Below are positions 17,941 to 26,067 of a stretch of 64,000 bases of DNA, in pieces. This DNA is from Streptomyces tuirus (GTDB lineage Bacteria; Actinomycetota; Actinomycetes; Streptomycetales; Streptomycetaceae). Positions within the stretch are counted from its first letter, which is position 1. Every line of letters begins with the position of its first letter. The stretch spans positions 7,180,001-7,244,000 of the forward strand of contig NZ_AP023439.1 in the NCBI RefSeq assembly GCF_014701095.1, written 5' to 3'. The notes beneath the pieces were generated by a model. It was not told the DNA's origin and ran no database searches. It worked only from the letters and a program-made list of their open reading frames with translations. The position numbers and the translations under genes were made by a program.

Positions 17941-19212
17941 TCACTCCGCCGTCGGCTGCAGTGTCCTGCCGGCCGTGGGCAGGACGGTCCGGATGTAGTC
18001 CTCGACCACCGCGTCGAGGCCGATGTCGTGCTGGGCCCGCTCGGACAGGTACCAGCGGTGCTCGAGGAGCTGGTGGTAGATCTCCGCCGGGTCCATCGCA
18101 CCGCGCAGTTCGAGCGGCACGGCCCGCACGGTCGGCCGGAACACCTCCCGCACCCAGCGGTGGGCCAGCACCTCGGGCCGGGCGCCCTGGGGGTCCCCCC
18201 TGTTCGAGCGAAGCCGAGAACTTGGGGGAGGGTCGCCGGGCGCGTAGTCGTCCTGGGTCGCCATCCAGCTCTCCAGGTCGTTCAGCAGCCGCCGGGCCTG
18301 GTTCTCCTCGGTGTCGAGACCGGTCAGGCGCAGGAGCTGGCGCTGGTGGTGGCCCGCGTCGACGACCTTGGGCACGAAGCTGACGGTGTCGCCGTTCGTG
18401 GCGTGCTCGATCTGCATCTCGGCGACGTCGAAACCGAGGTCGTTGAGGCGGCGGATCCGGCGTTCGATGTAGTGGTACTCGCCGGCCGGGTAGACGGAGG
18501 CCCGGGTCAGCTCGTCCCACAGGCCGCGGTAGCGGGCGCAGATCTCCGTGCCGAACTCGATCGGGTCCACGGACGGGTGGAGTGCCCCGGACGCCTCCAG
18601 GTCCAGCAGCTCCCCGCTGATGTTCACACGGGCGAGATCGAGGTCGTACTCCCGCTGCCCCGTGCTGAGCTGCGGATGCAGGTCACCGGTCTCGGCGTCC
18701 ACGAGATACGCGGCGTAGGCGCCCGCGTCGCGCCGGAAGAGGGTGTTGGACAGTGAGCAGTCGCCCCAGGCGAACCCGGCCAGGTGCAGGCGCACCAGGA
18801 GCACGGCGAGCGCGTCCATCAGCCGGTGCATGGTGGCGGGCCGCATGGTCGTCTCGAACATCGAGCGGTACGGCATCGAGCCGCCCAGGTGCCGGGTGAC
18901 CAGGACGCTCTCCAGCGGGGCGCCGCTGGCGTCGGTGCGGCCGGTGACCACGGCCAGCGGATCCACCGACGGGATGCCGAGCCGGTCCAGGTCGCGCAGC
19001 ATGTCGTACTCGCGCAGCGCCGGGCGCTCGGCCAGCTCCTTGACGGCGATCACCTCGTCGCCGGCCCGGGAGTAGCGCACCACGTGCCGGGAGATGCCGC
19101 GCGGCAGCGGCACCAGGTACTCCTGCGGCCACTCCTCCAGGGGCACGTCCCACGGCAGTTCCAGCAGGAGCGCGGGGTGCTCGGGATTGGTCGCGCTGAT
19201 CTGCAGTGCCAT
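17941..19212 (-). CDS. DUF4032 domain-containing protein (lipopolysaccharide-kinase-like fold)
   Basis: 423 residues. The N-terminal two thirds resemble a small-molecule kinase (WaaP/RIO-like): HVVRYSRAGDEVIAVKELAERP with the candidate ATP Lys, HLAGFAWGDCSLSNTLF as the catalytic-loop equivalent and AYLVDAETGDLHPQLSTGQRE as the metal-binding segment. The C-terminal part is the DUF4032 region. The function is unknown. An REP-like palindrome lies in frame and encodes residues about 327-341 (DPPPSSRLRSNRGDP), a stretch that looks foreign to the protein. The reading frame is intact across it. Confidence 0.85.
   Translation of the reverse strand: MALQISATNPEHPALLLELPWDVPLEEWPQEYLVPLPRGISRHVVRYSRAGDEVIAVKELAERPALREYDMLRDLDRLGIPSVDPLAVVTGRTDASGAPLESVLVTRHLGGSMPYRSMFETTMRPATMHRLMDALAVLLVRLHLAGFAWGDCSLSNTLFRRDAGAYAAYLVDAETGDLHPQLSTGQREYDLDLARVNISGELLDLEASGALHPSVDPIEFGTEICARYRGLWDELTRASVYPAGEYHYIERRIRRLNDLGFDVAEMQIEHATNGDTVSFVPKVVDAGHHQRQLLRLTGLDTEENQARRLLNDLESWMATQDDYAPGDPPPSSRLRSNRGDPQGARPEVLAHRWVREVFRPTVRAVPLELRGAMDPAEIYHQLLEHRWYLSERAQHDIGLDAVVEDYIRTVLPTAGRTLQPTAE
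18190..18232. repeat. REP-like palindromic element inside the DUF4032 coding sequence
   Basis: The outer arms CCCCC and GGGGG and the inner arms GTTC and GAAC flank a core GAGCGAAGCCGAG, so the element can form a long hairpin. From memory, close relatives of this palindrome are common in Streptomyces intergenic regions. Here it interrupts a gene without breaking the frame. Confidence 0.7.
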
Positions 19213-19253
19213 GGGACGGGTGTCCTTGTCTCGCCGCCGGTCGTCACCTCAGA

Positions 19254-20000
19254 TTAGAGGGCGCGTTCCCGGGCGAGCCGGGCGGCGTCCCGCACCGGGC
19301 CGCGGTGCACCGGCCCGTGTCCGGGAAGCAGCAGGTCGCCGTCCAGCTCCGCCAGGACGTCCAGCGAGGCCAGGGCACGGGGCCGCTCGCGGTGGAACAT
19401 GTCCGGCAGCAGCTGCGGCCCCTCGACCCGCGAGGTGGGGTGCCCGCTGACCAGGGCGTCCCCGGAGATCAGCACTCCGGTGCCGGGCAGGTGGTAGGCG
19501 CAGTGCCCGTCGGTGTGACCCGGGGTGTGCACCGGTACCGGCCGTCCGGGCAGGTCCAGCGCCCCCGCCGTCGGGAACGCCTGTGGAGACGTCACCGGCA
19601 CGGGGGTCGTGCCGCCCGAGCGCAGCGCGTGCACCGCCCACGGCAGCACCCCCGGCCGCCAGCCGTTGCGCAGCACCGTCCCGACGGACACCTGGTGCAG
19701 GAACTTCCGGCGCGCGTGCGGCACTTCGGCCTCGTGCAGGTATACGGGCGTGCCGTACGCGGCGCGCAGGTACTCGGCGCTGCCCAGGTGGTCGTTGTGC
19801 GCGTGCGTGATCAGCACGGCCGCCACCGCCTCCGGGGAGCCGCCCACCTGCGCGAGTGAGGCGAGGACCTGGTCCCGGTCGCCGGGGTAACCGGTGTCGA
19901 CCAGCGTGAGGGTGTCCCCCTCCGTGAGGATCACCCAGTTGGTGTCCGAGCCGTGCACCAGGTAGGTGCCGTCCGCGACTTGCCGTACGTCCGCCCGCAT
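19254..20000 (-). CDS. Metallo-beta-lactamase-fold hydrolase
   Basis: 248 residues. It carries the dinuclear zinc signature THAHNDHLG, then TPGHTDGHCAYH, SGDALVSGHP and a final LLPGHGPVH, matching the glyoxalase II-like MBL family. The N-terminus (VADGTYLVHGSDTNWVILTEGD) is that of cytosolic MBL hydrolases, with no signal peptide. The substrate is unknown; thioester or lactone hydrolysis is typical of the family. The ATG ending at 20000 has AGGCGGG upstream. Confidence 0.88.
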   Translation of the reverse strand: MRADVRQVADGTYLVHGSDTNWVILTEGDTLTLVDTGYPGDRDQVLASLAQVGGSPEAVAAVLITHAHNDHLGSAEYLRAAYGTPVYLHEAEVPHARRKFLHQVSVGTVLRNGWRPGVLPWAVHALRSGGTTPVPVTSPQAFPTAGALDLPGRPVPVHTPGHTDGHCAYHLPGTGVLISGDALVSGHPTSRVEGPQLLPDMFHRERPRALASLDVLAELDGDLLLPGHGPVHRGPVRDAARLARERAL

Positions 20001-20122
20001 GATCGCCCGCCTCGTGTGGTCCCGGTACCGGCCCGACGGGAGAAGAAAAGCAGATCCCGCGGCCGGCGGAAGCGCCGGGTCCGCCTTAACGGAGCCGGGC
20101 GGCGGGGGCGTTCGGGCCGCCC

Positions 20123-20749
20123 TCAGCGCACGCCGTGCGGACGGAACTGGATGCTGATGCGCGGCTCCGTCGCCCGGGCGCTCTTGGGGATCGAGTGCTC
20201 CCAGGTGCGCTGGCAGGAGCCGCCCATCACGACGAGGTCGCCGTGGCCCAGTGGACGGCGCACGGTGTCCCGGCCGCCTCGCATCGGGCGCAGCAGCAGG
20301 TCACGGGGTGCTCCGACCGACAGGATCGCGACCATGGTGTCCGCGCGCGCCCCGCGTCCGATCCGGTCGCCGTGCCACGCGACGCTGTCCCGGCCGTCGC
20401 GGTAGTAGCACAGCCCGGCGGTGGCGAACGGCTCGCCCAGCTCCTCGCCGTAGTGGGCGCTCAGCGCGTCCCGTGCCTCGTCCAGCACGGGGTGCGGCAG
20501 CCGGTCGTCCGCGCCGTAGAACGCGAGCAGGCGTGGGACGTCGACCACGCTGTCGTACATCGTGCGCCGTTCCGCCCGCCACGGGACCTCGGCGGCCAGT
20601 CGTTCGAACAGTTCGTCCGAGCCGCCGAGCCAGCCGGGCAGCACGTCGAGCCAAGCGCCGAAGCCGAGGTGGGTACGGCTGATCCCGTCCAGAGAGCCGA
20701 GTCGGAGCTCGTCGGCCTGGTCGAAGAGGGAGCCCTGGAGGTGGTGCAT
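20123..20749 (-). CDS. alkB: AlkB-type 2-oxoglutarate/Fe(II)-dependent dioxygenase
   Basis: 208 residues. The iron ligands are visible as WHGDRIG (HxD) and WEHSIPK (distal His), with the 2-oxoglutarate-binding Arg residues in PRISIQFRPHG. FYGADDRLPHPVLDEARDAL and GLCYYRDGRDSVAWHGD fit the AlkB family, which oxidatively demethylates alkylated bases in DNA or RNA. There is no evident ribosome site before the ATG at 20749, so the message may be leaderless. It is divergent from the TetR gene and might share its control region. Confidence 0.88.
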   Translation of the reverse strand: MHHLQGSLFDQADELRLGSLDGISRTHLGFGAWLDVLPGWLGGSDELFERLAAEVPWRAERRTMYDSVVDVPRLLAFYGADDRLPHPVLDEARDALSAHYGEELGEPFATAGLCYYRDGRDSVAWHGDRIGRGARADTMVAILSVGAPRDLLLRPMRGGRDTVRRPLGHGDLVVMGGSCQRTWEHSIPKSARATEPRISIQFRPHGVR

Positions 20750-20806
20750 GCAGTCAGCGTACCTCTAAATCGAAAATGTGTTCCATCGAAAGTCTCTGCC
20801 CCACTC

Positions 20807-20830
20807 TTTCGATACATCGGTGTATCCAAT
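20807..20830. promoter_or_regulatory. Candidate TetR operator in divergent alkB/tetR region
   Basis: A perfect palindrome GATACA-TCGG-TGTATC (20811-20826) extends to TT/AA outside one mismatch. It lies 33 bp upstream of the TetR start and within the alkB/tetR divergent gap. A second looser dyad ATAC-N6-GTAT follows at about 20829-20842. The size and position fit autoregulation by the TetR protein. Confidence 0.5.
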
Positions 20831-20858
20831 ACAGTCCCGTATCGAAAGGGGGCCGGGC

Positions 20859-21497
20859 ATGGCTGCCGAGGGAAGGACCGGGCGCGTGACGAGACGTCGA
20901 GCCCACACCCGCGCCAACCTCCTGGACGCCGCGTTCTCCGTGTTCGCGGCCAAGGGCTTCGGGCACGTCTCGATCGAGGAGGTCTGCGAGGCCGCCGGCT
21001 ACAGCAGGGGCGCCTTCTACTCCAACTTCTCCAGCCTCGACGAGCTCTTCTTCGCCCTCTACCGCGAGCGGGCCGACCTGATCGCCGAGCAGGTCTCCGG
21101 CGCCCTCGCCCTCGACGGACCCGACCTCGACGTGCCGGCCGCCGTCGACCGCGTCACCGACGTGCTGCTGCTCGACCGCGACTGGCTCCTGGTGAAGACG
21201 GACTTCCTGGTGCACGCCGCCCGCGACCCGGAGGTGGCGCGCAGTCTCCTCGAACACCGCGCGCGGCTGCGCCAGGCCATCGCCGAGCGGCTGGGCCGGG
21301 CCCGCGGGCACACCGCGCTGCCCGCCGTAGTGGGGGACACCGACGGCGCCGCCCACGCCGTGGTCGCCGCGTACGACGGCGTCACCACGCAACTGCTGCT
21401 GGACCGGGACCTGGAGCACGCCCGCGGCTGGCTGAAGCAACTGCTCACGGCCCTGCTGACCGATGGCAGCGGCACCCTCGATCACACCAAGCACTGA
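20859..21497 (+). CDS. TetR/AcrR family transcriptional regulator
   Basis: 212 residues. The N-terminal DNA-binding domain is clear: RRRAHTRANLLDAAFSVFAA, then GHVSIEEVCEAAGYSRGAFYSNFSS. The C-terminal ligand domain is variable. The ATG at 20859 follows AAAGGGGG; an upstream in-frame ATG at 20778 would put the operator-like palindrome inside the gene. It lies 17 bp upstream of the FAD dehydrogenase gene, which it probably controls as an operon. Confidence 0.9.
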   Translation: MAAEGRTGRVTRRRAHTRANLLDAAFSVFAAKGFGHVSIEEVCEAAGYSRGAFYSNFSSLDELFFALYRERADLIAEQVSGALALDGPDLDVPAAVDRVTDVLLLDRDWLLVKTDFLVHAARDPEVARSLLEHRARLRQAIAERLGRARGHTALPAVVGDTDGAAHAVVAAYDGVTTQLLLDRDLEHARGWLKQLLTALLTDGSGTLDHTKH

Positions 21498-21514
21498 AGA
21501 AGGGAACGGTCGCC

Positions 21515-23188
21515 ATGGATGCCGATGTCATCGTCGTCGGAGCGGGCCTCGCCGGCCTGGTCGCGGCGCACGAACTGACCAGCAGGGGACGGCGGGTCGC
21601 CCTCGTCGACCAGGAGAACGCCGGCAACCTCGGCGGCCAGGCCTTCTGGTCCTTCGGCGGGCTGTTCCTCGTCGACTCGCCCGAGCAGCGCCGCCTGGGC
21701 ATCAAGGACTCCTTCGACCTCGCCTGGAGCGACTGGCGGGGCAGCGCGGGCTTCGACCGGCTGGAGGACGAGGACTCCTGGGCCGTGCGCTGGGCCCGCG
21801 CCTACGTCGAGTTCGCCGCGGGGGAGAAGCGGTCCTGGCTCGACGGGCACGGCATCAGGTTCCTGCCCACCGTCGGCTGGGCCGAGCGGGGCGACCTCAC
21901 CGCACACGGACACGGCAACACCGTGCCCCGCTTCCACATCGCCTGGGGCACCGGCACCGGCGTCGTCGAACCGTTCGTGCACTACGCCAAGCAGGCCGCC
22001 CGCGACGGCCTGCTCACCTTCCACCACCGGCACCGCGTCGACGCACTCGTCGTCGAGGACGGCACCGCCCGGGGCGTGCGCGGCACGGTCCTGGCCGACG
22101 ACCCCGCACCCCGGGGCGTCGCCTCCAGCCGCGAGGCGATCGGCGCGTTCGAACTCACCGCCCAGGCCGTCATCGTCACCAGCGGCGGTATCGGCGCGAA
22201 CCACGACATCGTCCGCCGCCACTGGCCCGAGCGCCTCGGCACCCCGCCCCGCGAGATGGTCACCGGCGTTCCTGCCTACGTCGACGGGCGGATGCTCGAC
22301 ATCAGCGCCGAGGCGGGCGTCCGGCTGGTCAACCGCGACCGTATGTGGCACTACACCGAGGGCCTGCAGAACTGGGACCCGATCTGGCCCGGCCACGGCA
22401 TCCGCATCCTGCCCGGACCGTCGTCGATGTGGTTCGACGCGCTCGGCCGCCGCCTGCCCGGGCCCTTCCTGCCCGGCTACGACACCCTCGGCACCCTGAA
22501 ACACCTGCGCACCACCGAGGACATCGCCGGGTACGACCACTCCTGGTTCATCCTCACCCAGAAGATCATCGAGAAGGAGTTCGCCCTGTCGGGCTCCGAG
22601 CAGAACCCCGACATCACCGCCAAGGACCGCGCCGGATTCCTCAAGGAACGCATCCTCGGCAAGGGCGCGCCCGGCCCCGTCGACGCGTTCCTGCGCAAGG
22701 GCGCCGACTTCGTGACCGCGTCCACCGTCGAACAACTCGTCGCGAAGATGAACGAACTCACCGACAAGCCGCTCCTCGACGCGGCCGGGATCAAGCGCCA
22801 GATCGAGGCGCGCGACCTGCAGATCGCCAACCCCTACGCCAAGGACGCCCAGGTGCAGGGCATCCGCAACGCCCGCCGCTACATCGGCGACCGCCTCGGC
22901 CGGGTCGCCACCCCGCACCGCATCCTCGACCCGGCGGTCGGCCCGCTGATCGGCGTCAAGCTGCACGTCCTCACCCGTAAGACCCTCGGCGGCATCCAGA
23001 CCGACCTGGACTCCCGCGCCCTCGGGACCGACGGCCGGCCGGTCGAGGGGCTGTACGCGGCCGGCGAGGTCGCGGGTTTCGGCGGCGGCGGCGTCCACGG
23101 CTACAACGCCCTGGAGGGCACCTTCCTCGGGGGCTGCCTCTTCTCGGGCCGGGCGGCGGGCCGCGCGGCGGCGCAGCAGACCGCCTGA
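21515..23188 (+). CDS. FAD-binding dehydrogenase (ketosteroid-dehydrogenase/fumarate-reductase-like)
   Basis: 557 residues. The N-terminal FAD motif is VIVVGAGLAGLVAAHELTSRG followed by VDQENAGNLGGQAFWSFGG. The C-terminal flavin segment GLYAAGEVAGFGGGGVHGYN is typical of the 3-ketosteroid delta1-dehydrogenase/fumarate-reductase flavoprotein superfamily. The substrate is unassigned, and no other steroid-catabolism genes are nearby. The ATG at 21515 has AGAAGGGA upstream. It probably shares a transcript with the TetR gene, which may sense the enzyme's substrate. Confidence 0.87.
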   Translation: MDADVIVVGAGLAGLVAAHELTSRGRRVALVDQENAGNLGGQAFWSFGGLFLVDSPEQRRLGIKDSFDLAWSDWRGSAGFDRLEDEDSWAVRWARAYVEFAAGEKRSWLDGHGIRFLPTVGWAERGDLTAHGHGNTVPRFHIAWGTGTGVVEPFVHYAKQAARDGLLTFHHRHRVDALVVEDGTARGVRGTVLADDPAPRGVASSREAIGAFELTAQAVIVTSGGIGANHDIVRRHWPERLGTPPREMVTGVPAYVDGRMLDISAEAGVRLVNRDRMWHYTEGLQNWDPIWPGHGIRILPGPSSMWFDALGRRLPGPFLPGYDTLGTLKHLRTTEDIAGYDHSWFILTQKIIEKEFALSGSEQNPDITAKDRAGFLKERILGKGAPGPVDAFLRKGADFVTASTVEQLVAKMNELTDKPLLDAAGIKRQIEARDLQIANPYAKDAQVQGIRNARRYIGDRLGRVATPHRILDPAVGPLIGVKLHVLTRKTLGGIQTDLDSRALGTDGRPVEGLYAAGEVAGFGGGGVHGYNALEGTFLGGCLFSGRAAGRAAAQQTA

Positions 23189-23207
23189 CGGACGCGGGCC
23201 CGTCTCC

Positions 23208-23558
23208 TCAGCCTTCGAGGAGGCGGGCCAGCACGCCGGCGTGGCTGCGCTCCGGCGTCTTCGACGCGGTCAGCAGGGTCACGTCGCCCTTGCGGACCAG
23301 ATCACGCACGCTGTCGAGCGCCTCGGCGGCCTCGCCGGAGGCCAGTTCCGCTTCGTACCGCTCGGCGAACTCCTCGTAGGAGCCCTCGTCCGCGTGGTAC
23401 CAGCGGCGCAGCTCCGTCGACGGGGTGAGCGCCTTCGGCCACTCGTCCACCCGGGCCGCGTCCTTCGCCAGTCCGCGCGGCCACAGCCGGTCCACCAGCA
23501 CCCGCACCCCGTCCTCCGGCTCGGCGGGATCGTAGACACGGCGCACGCGCACACTCAT
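23208..23558 (-). CDS. DUF488 family protein
   Basis: 116 residues, a complete DUF488 protein: VYDPAEPEDGVRVLVDRLWPRGL near the start, DEWPKALTPSTELRRWYH in the middle and VTLLTASKTPERSHAGVL at the end. The family is common and uncharacterised. The ATG ending at 23558 has GAGAGGAG upstream. Confidence 0.88.
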   Translation of the reverse strand: MSVRVRRVYDPAEPEDGVRVLVDRLWPRGLAKDAARVDEWPKALTPSTELRRWYHADEGSYEEFAERYEAELASGEAAEALDSVRDLVRKGDVTLLTASKTPERSHAGVLARLLEG

Positions 23559-23617
23559 GGTCGGCTCCTCTCCGCGGCGATACGGACGCGTGCCGCGAGC
23601 CTAACCCCCGGCCGGAC

Positions 23618-23671
23618 GCCCGCACCCCTGGGGACCGCCGGGTCGCGGCGAGGATCCCCAGGGGTGCGGGC
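23618..23671 (-). terminator. 17-bp perfect-stem hairpin downstream of the whiB-like gene
   Basis: Bases 23618-23634 and 23655-23671 are exact inverted complements (GCCCGCACCCCTGGGGA and its complement) around a 20-base loop. The hairpin begins 6 bp past the stop of the whiB-like gene. There is no U-tract, as is common for Streptomyces terminators. Confidence 0.7.
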
Positions 23672-23676
23672 CGATG

Positions 23677-23931
23677 TCAGCCGGAGCGGCGGCGGGCGGC
23701 CGTGCGGCGCTTGAGGGCACGCCGTTCGTTCTCGCTCGTCCCGCCCCACACGCCGATGGACTGCCCCGTGTCCAGGGCCCATTGCAGACACTGCTCCTGC
23801 ACGGGGCAGCGTCGCCGGCACACCGCCTTGGCCTGCTCCGTCTGCAGCAGAGCCGGGCCGGAGGTGCCGATCGGGAAGAAGAGCTCGGGGTCCTCGTGCC
23901 GACAGGCAGCGTGGTCTCGCCAGTTGTCCAT
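23677..23931 (-). CDS. WhiB-family [4Fe-4S] transcription factor with CX3C spacing
   Basis: 84 residues. The four cluster-binding cysteines are Cys10, Cys38, Cys42 and Cys48, and the family G-V-W-G-G turn (GVWGGTSENERRALKRR) and basic C-terminus are present. The central pair reads CRRRC, i.e. CX3C, where WhiB proteins normally have CX2C. The nucleotide sequence (TGC CGG CGA CGC TGC) is unambiguous. WhiB-like proteins bind sigma factor and respond to redox or NO. The ATG ending at 23931 has CAGGTGA upstream; the ATG at 23946 lacks a ribosome site. Confidence 0.9.
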   Translation of the reverse strand: MDNWRDHAACRHEDPELFFPIGTSGPALLQTEQAKAVCRRRCPVQEQCLQWALDTGQSIGVWGGTSENERRALKRRTAARRRSG

Positions 23932-24034
23932 CGAAGTCACCTGCATCGCAGTAGAAACGTGCTCTCTCGTCTGCTTACTCCCTTTCGGGTGACCTGTCGA
24001 TGCGCACTGAAACAGGGCGTTCCCGGACAGTCGT

Positions 24035-25252
24035 TCACTGCTCCCGCATGCCCCAGGGAGAGCCGTAGTCCGTCAGCAGGTCCAGGAACGGCCGGGCCGG
24101 GAAGGCCTCCGGGCCGAGCACGCCCGTACCGGACCAGGCCCCCGTGGCGAGGAGTTCGAGCGCGACGACGGGGTTGATCGCCGTCTGCCAGACCACCGCC
24201 TGGGAGCCGTACTCCGCCATCGACCACTGGTTGTCGACCACGTGGTACAGGTACACCTCACGGGGCTCGCCGTCCTTCACGCCCCGCACCCAGGTGCCCG
24301 CACACGTCTTGCCGTGCATCCGATCGCCGAGGCCGGCCGGGTCGGGCAGACACGCGGCGACCACGTCACGCGGCGAGACCTTCACCGGTCCGTCCGGCCC
24401 GGGCACGGCCACCGGGTCGGTGCGGTCCAGGCCCAGCAGGTGGAGCGTCTTCAGCGTCTCGACGAACTCCCGGCCCAGGCCGTACTTGAAGGTCACCCGG
24501 CGGGCGTCGACCCAGCGCGGCACGAGCAGCACCTCCTCGTGCTCCACGTTCACGCACTCGACCGGGCCGATGCCCTCGGGGAAGTCGAAGACCTCGGGCT
24601 CGCTGAACGGTTCGGTGGTGAACCAGCCCTTGCCCGACTCGTAGACGACCGGCGGGTTGAGGCACTCCTCGATGGTGGTCCAGATGCTGAAGGAAGGCGC
24701 GAAGTCGTAGCCGTCGACGGTCAGGTTCGCGCCGTCGCGAATGCCGATCTCCTCGATCTCGTCGAAGAGTTCGTCGGCGGCGTACCGCGCGAAGACGTCC
24801 GACAGGCCCGGCTCCACTCCCATGCCGACGAGCGCCAGCAGCCCCTCCTTCTCCCAGTCGGCGGCCTGTGTGAACTGCTCGTCGCCCAGCTTGACCCCGC
24901 AGTCCTCGTAGGGCCGCTCGGCGTGCGGGCGGGACAGCGACATCGCCATGTCGAGATAGGTGGCGCCCGCGGCGCGGGCCGCGCGGAACAGGGGCATCAC
25001 GAAGCGGGGGTCCGTGGCATTGAGCAGGACGTCACAGCGGTGCCACTGAAGAAGACGGGCCACGGCCGCTTCGTCGGCCGCGTCCACCTGCTCCGCGGTG
25101 AACCGCGCGTCGCCGCCCAGGGCCGCGACCGCCGCCTCGGCCCGGTCCGGGTCGTAGTCCGCCACCACCATCGCCTCGAAGAACGGCCGCCGGGCCGCGA
25201 TCCGGGTGATCGCCCCGCCCACACCACCGGCACCCACGAGCAGTACACGCAT
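24035..25252 (-). CDS. Saccharopine-dehydrogenase-family NAD(P) oxidoreductase
   Basis: 405 residues. The N-terminal Rossmann motif is MRVLLVGAGGVGGAITRIAA, followed by DPRFVMPLFRAARAAGATYLDMA and the long C-terminal catalytic domain with GMGVEPGLSDVFARYAA and CAGTWVRGVKDG. The family includes saccharopine and carboxynorspermidine dehydrogenases; which substrate applies here is unknown. GGGAG lies upstream of the ATG at 25252. It is divergent from a TetR gene, probably its regulator, with about 100 bp between them. Confidence 0.85.
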   Translation of the reverse strand: MRVLLVGAGGVGGAITRIAARRPFFEAMVVADYDPDRAEAAVAALGGDARFTAEQVDAADEAAVARLLQWHRCDVLLNATDPRFVMPLFRAARAAGATYLDMAMSLSRPHAERPYEDCGVKLGDEQFTQAADWEKEGLLALVGMGVEPGLSDVFARYAADELFDEIEEIGIRDGANLTVDGYDFAPSFSIWTTIEECLNPPVVYESGKGWFTTEPFSEPEVFDFPEGIGPVECVNVEHEEVLLVPRWVDARRVTFKYGLGREFVETLKTLHLLGLDRTDPVAVPGPDGPVKVSPRDVVAACLPDPAGLGDRMHGKTCAGTWVRGVKDGEPREVYLYHVVDNQWSMAEYGSQAVVWQTAINPVVALELLATGAWSGTGVLGPEAFPARPFLDLLTDYGSPWGMREQ

Positions 25253-25317
25253 GACAGAAACTCCCTATATGCGAAGAACATGACGCGTCCTTGCAGCGAT
25301 GAAACGCCGCCCCGTGT

Positions 25318-25344
25318 CATAAGGTCAATGGCGTTGGCATAAGG
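25318..25344. promoter_or_regulatory. Direct repeats CATAAGG upstream of a tetR-like gene
   Basis: CATAAGG occurs at 25318-25324 and 25338-25344, exactly 20 bp (two helical turns) apart, and between them lies the imperfect dyad CAATGGCGTTG. The pair covers the region immediately before the tetR ribosome site and inside the divergent promoter gap. It may be the binding site for the TetR protein. Confidence 0.4.
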
Positions 25345-25355
25345 AGGGAGACGTC

Positions 25356-26063
25356 GTGCCCAAGCCCGTGGTGCCCGAGGAGAAACGCCGCCGGCGCCGG
25401 CCCACCAAGAGCGGCACCGTGCTGTCCGAGGAGCTGATCGTCGAGACCGCGCTGCGCATGCTGCGCGAACACGGCAGCGCCGGACTCACCGCCCGCCGGC
25501 TGGGTCTCGCCCTGGACGCCGACCCCAGCACGCTCTACCGGTACTTCCGCGGCATGGACGACCTGACCCTCGCCATCGGCGACGCGCTCATCGGCCAGGC
25601 CCTTCAGGGCTGGCGGCCCACGGGCGAGTGGCGGGCGGACCTGCGGTCGTTCGGGCTGCGCATCCATGCCGCGTACCTCGCCCATCCGCAGGCCGCCCTG
25701 CTCACGACCAACCGCGTCACCGGCCGGGCCCACGAACTGGCCGCGGACGAGGCCGTCCTGGACGTCCTGCGCAGGGCCGGTTTCCCGCTGCCCGACACCG
25801 TCCGCATCTACCACGCCTTCATCGACCAGACCCTGGCCTTCGCCGCGCTGGACGCCGCCTCGCTGGCCCTGCCCAGCGACTCGCTGCACGCCGACGAGGA
25901 CATGTGGCGCTCGACGTACGCCCGTCTGCCCGCCACCACCCATCCCCGCATCGCCGAGGCGGCGCCCCTGCTCGCCACCCGCATGCTCACCAGCGCCTAC
26001 CCGACGGCCCTGGAGATGCTGCTGGACAGCGCTGCGGCCCGGCTGGAGGGCATCCGCGACTGA
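25356..26063 (+). CDS. TetR/AcrR family transcriptional regulator
   Basis: 235 residues. The N-terminal HTH has a strongly basic lead (EEKRRRRRPTKSG) and then LSEELIVETALRMLREHGSAGLTARRLGLALDADPS-type TetR residues ending STLYRYFRGMDDL. The C-terminal part resembles the TetR_C tetracycline-repressor-like domain. The start is GTG with GGAGGGAG upstream. Likely target: the divergent saccharopine-dehydrogenase-family gene. It converges with the LysR gene 4 bp away. Confidence 0.9.
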   Translation: MPKPVVPEEKRRRRRPTKSGTVLSEELIVETALRMLREHGSAGLTARRLGLALDADPSTLYRYFRGMDDLTLAIGDALIGQALQGWRPTGEWRADLRSFGLRIHAAYLAHPQAALLTTNRVTGRAHELAADEAVLDVLRRAGFPLPDTVRIYHAFIDQTLAFAALDAASLALPSDSLHADEDMWRSTYARLPATTHPRIAEAAPLLATRMLTSAYPTALEMLLDSAAARLEGIRD

Positions 26064-26067
26064 GACC

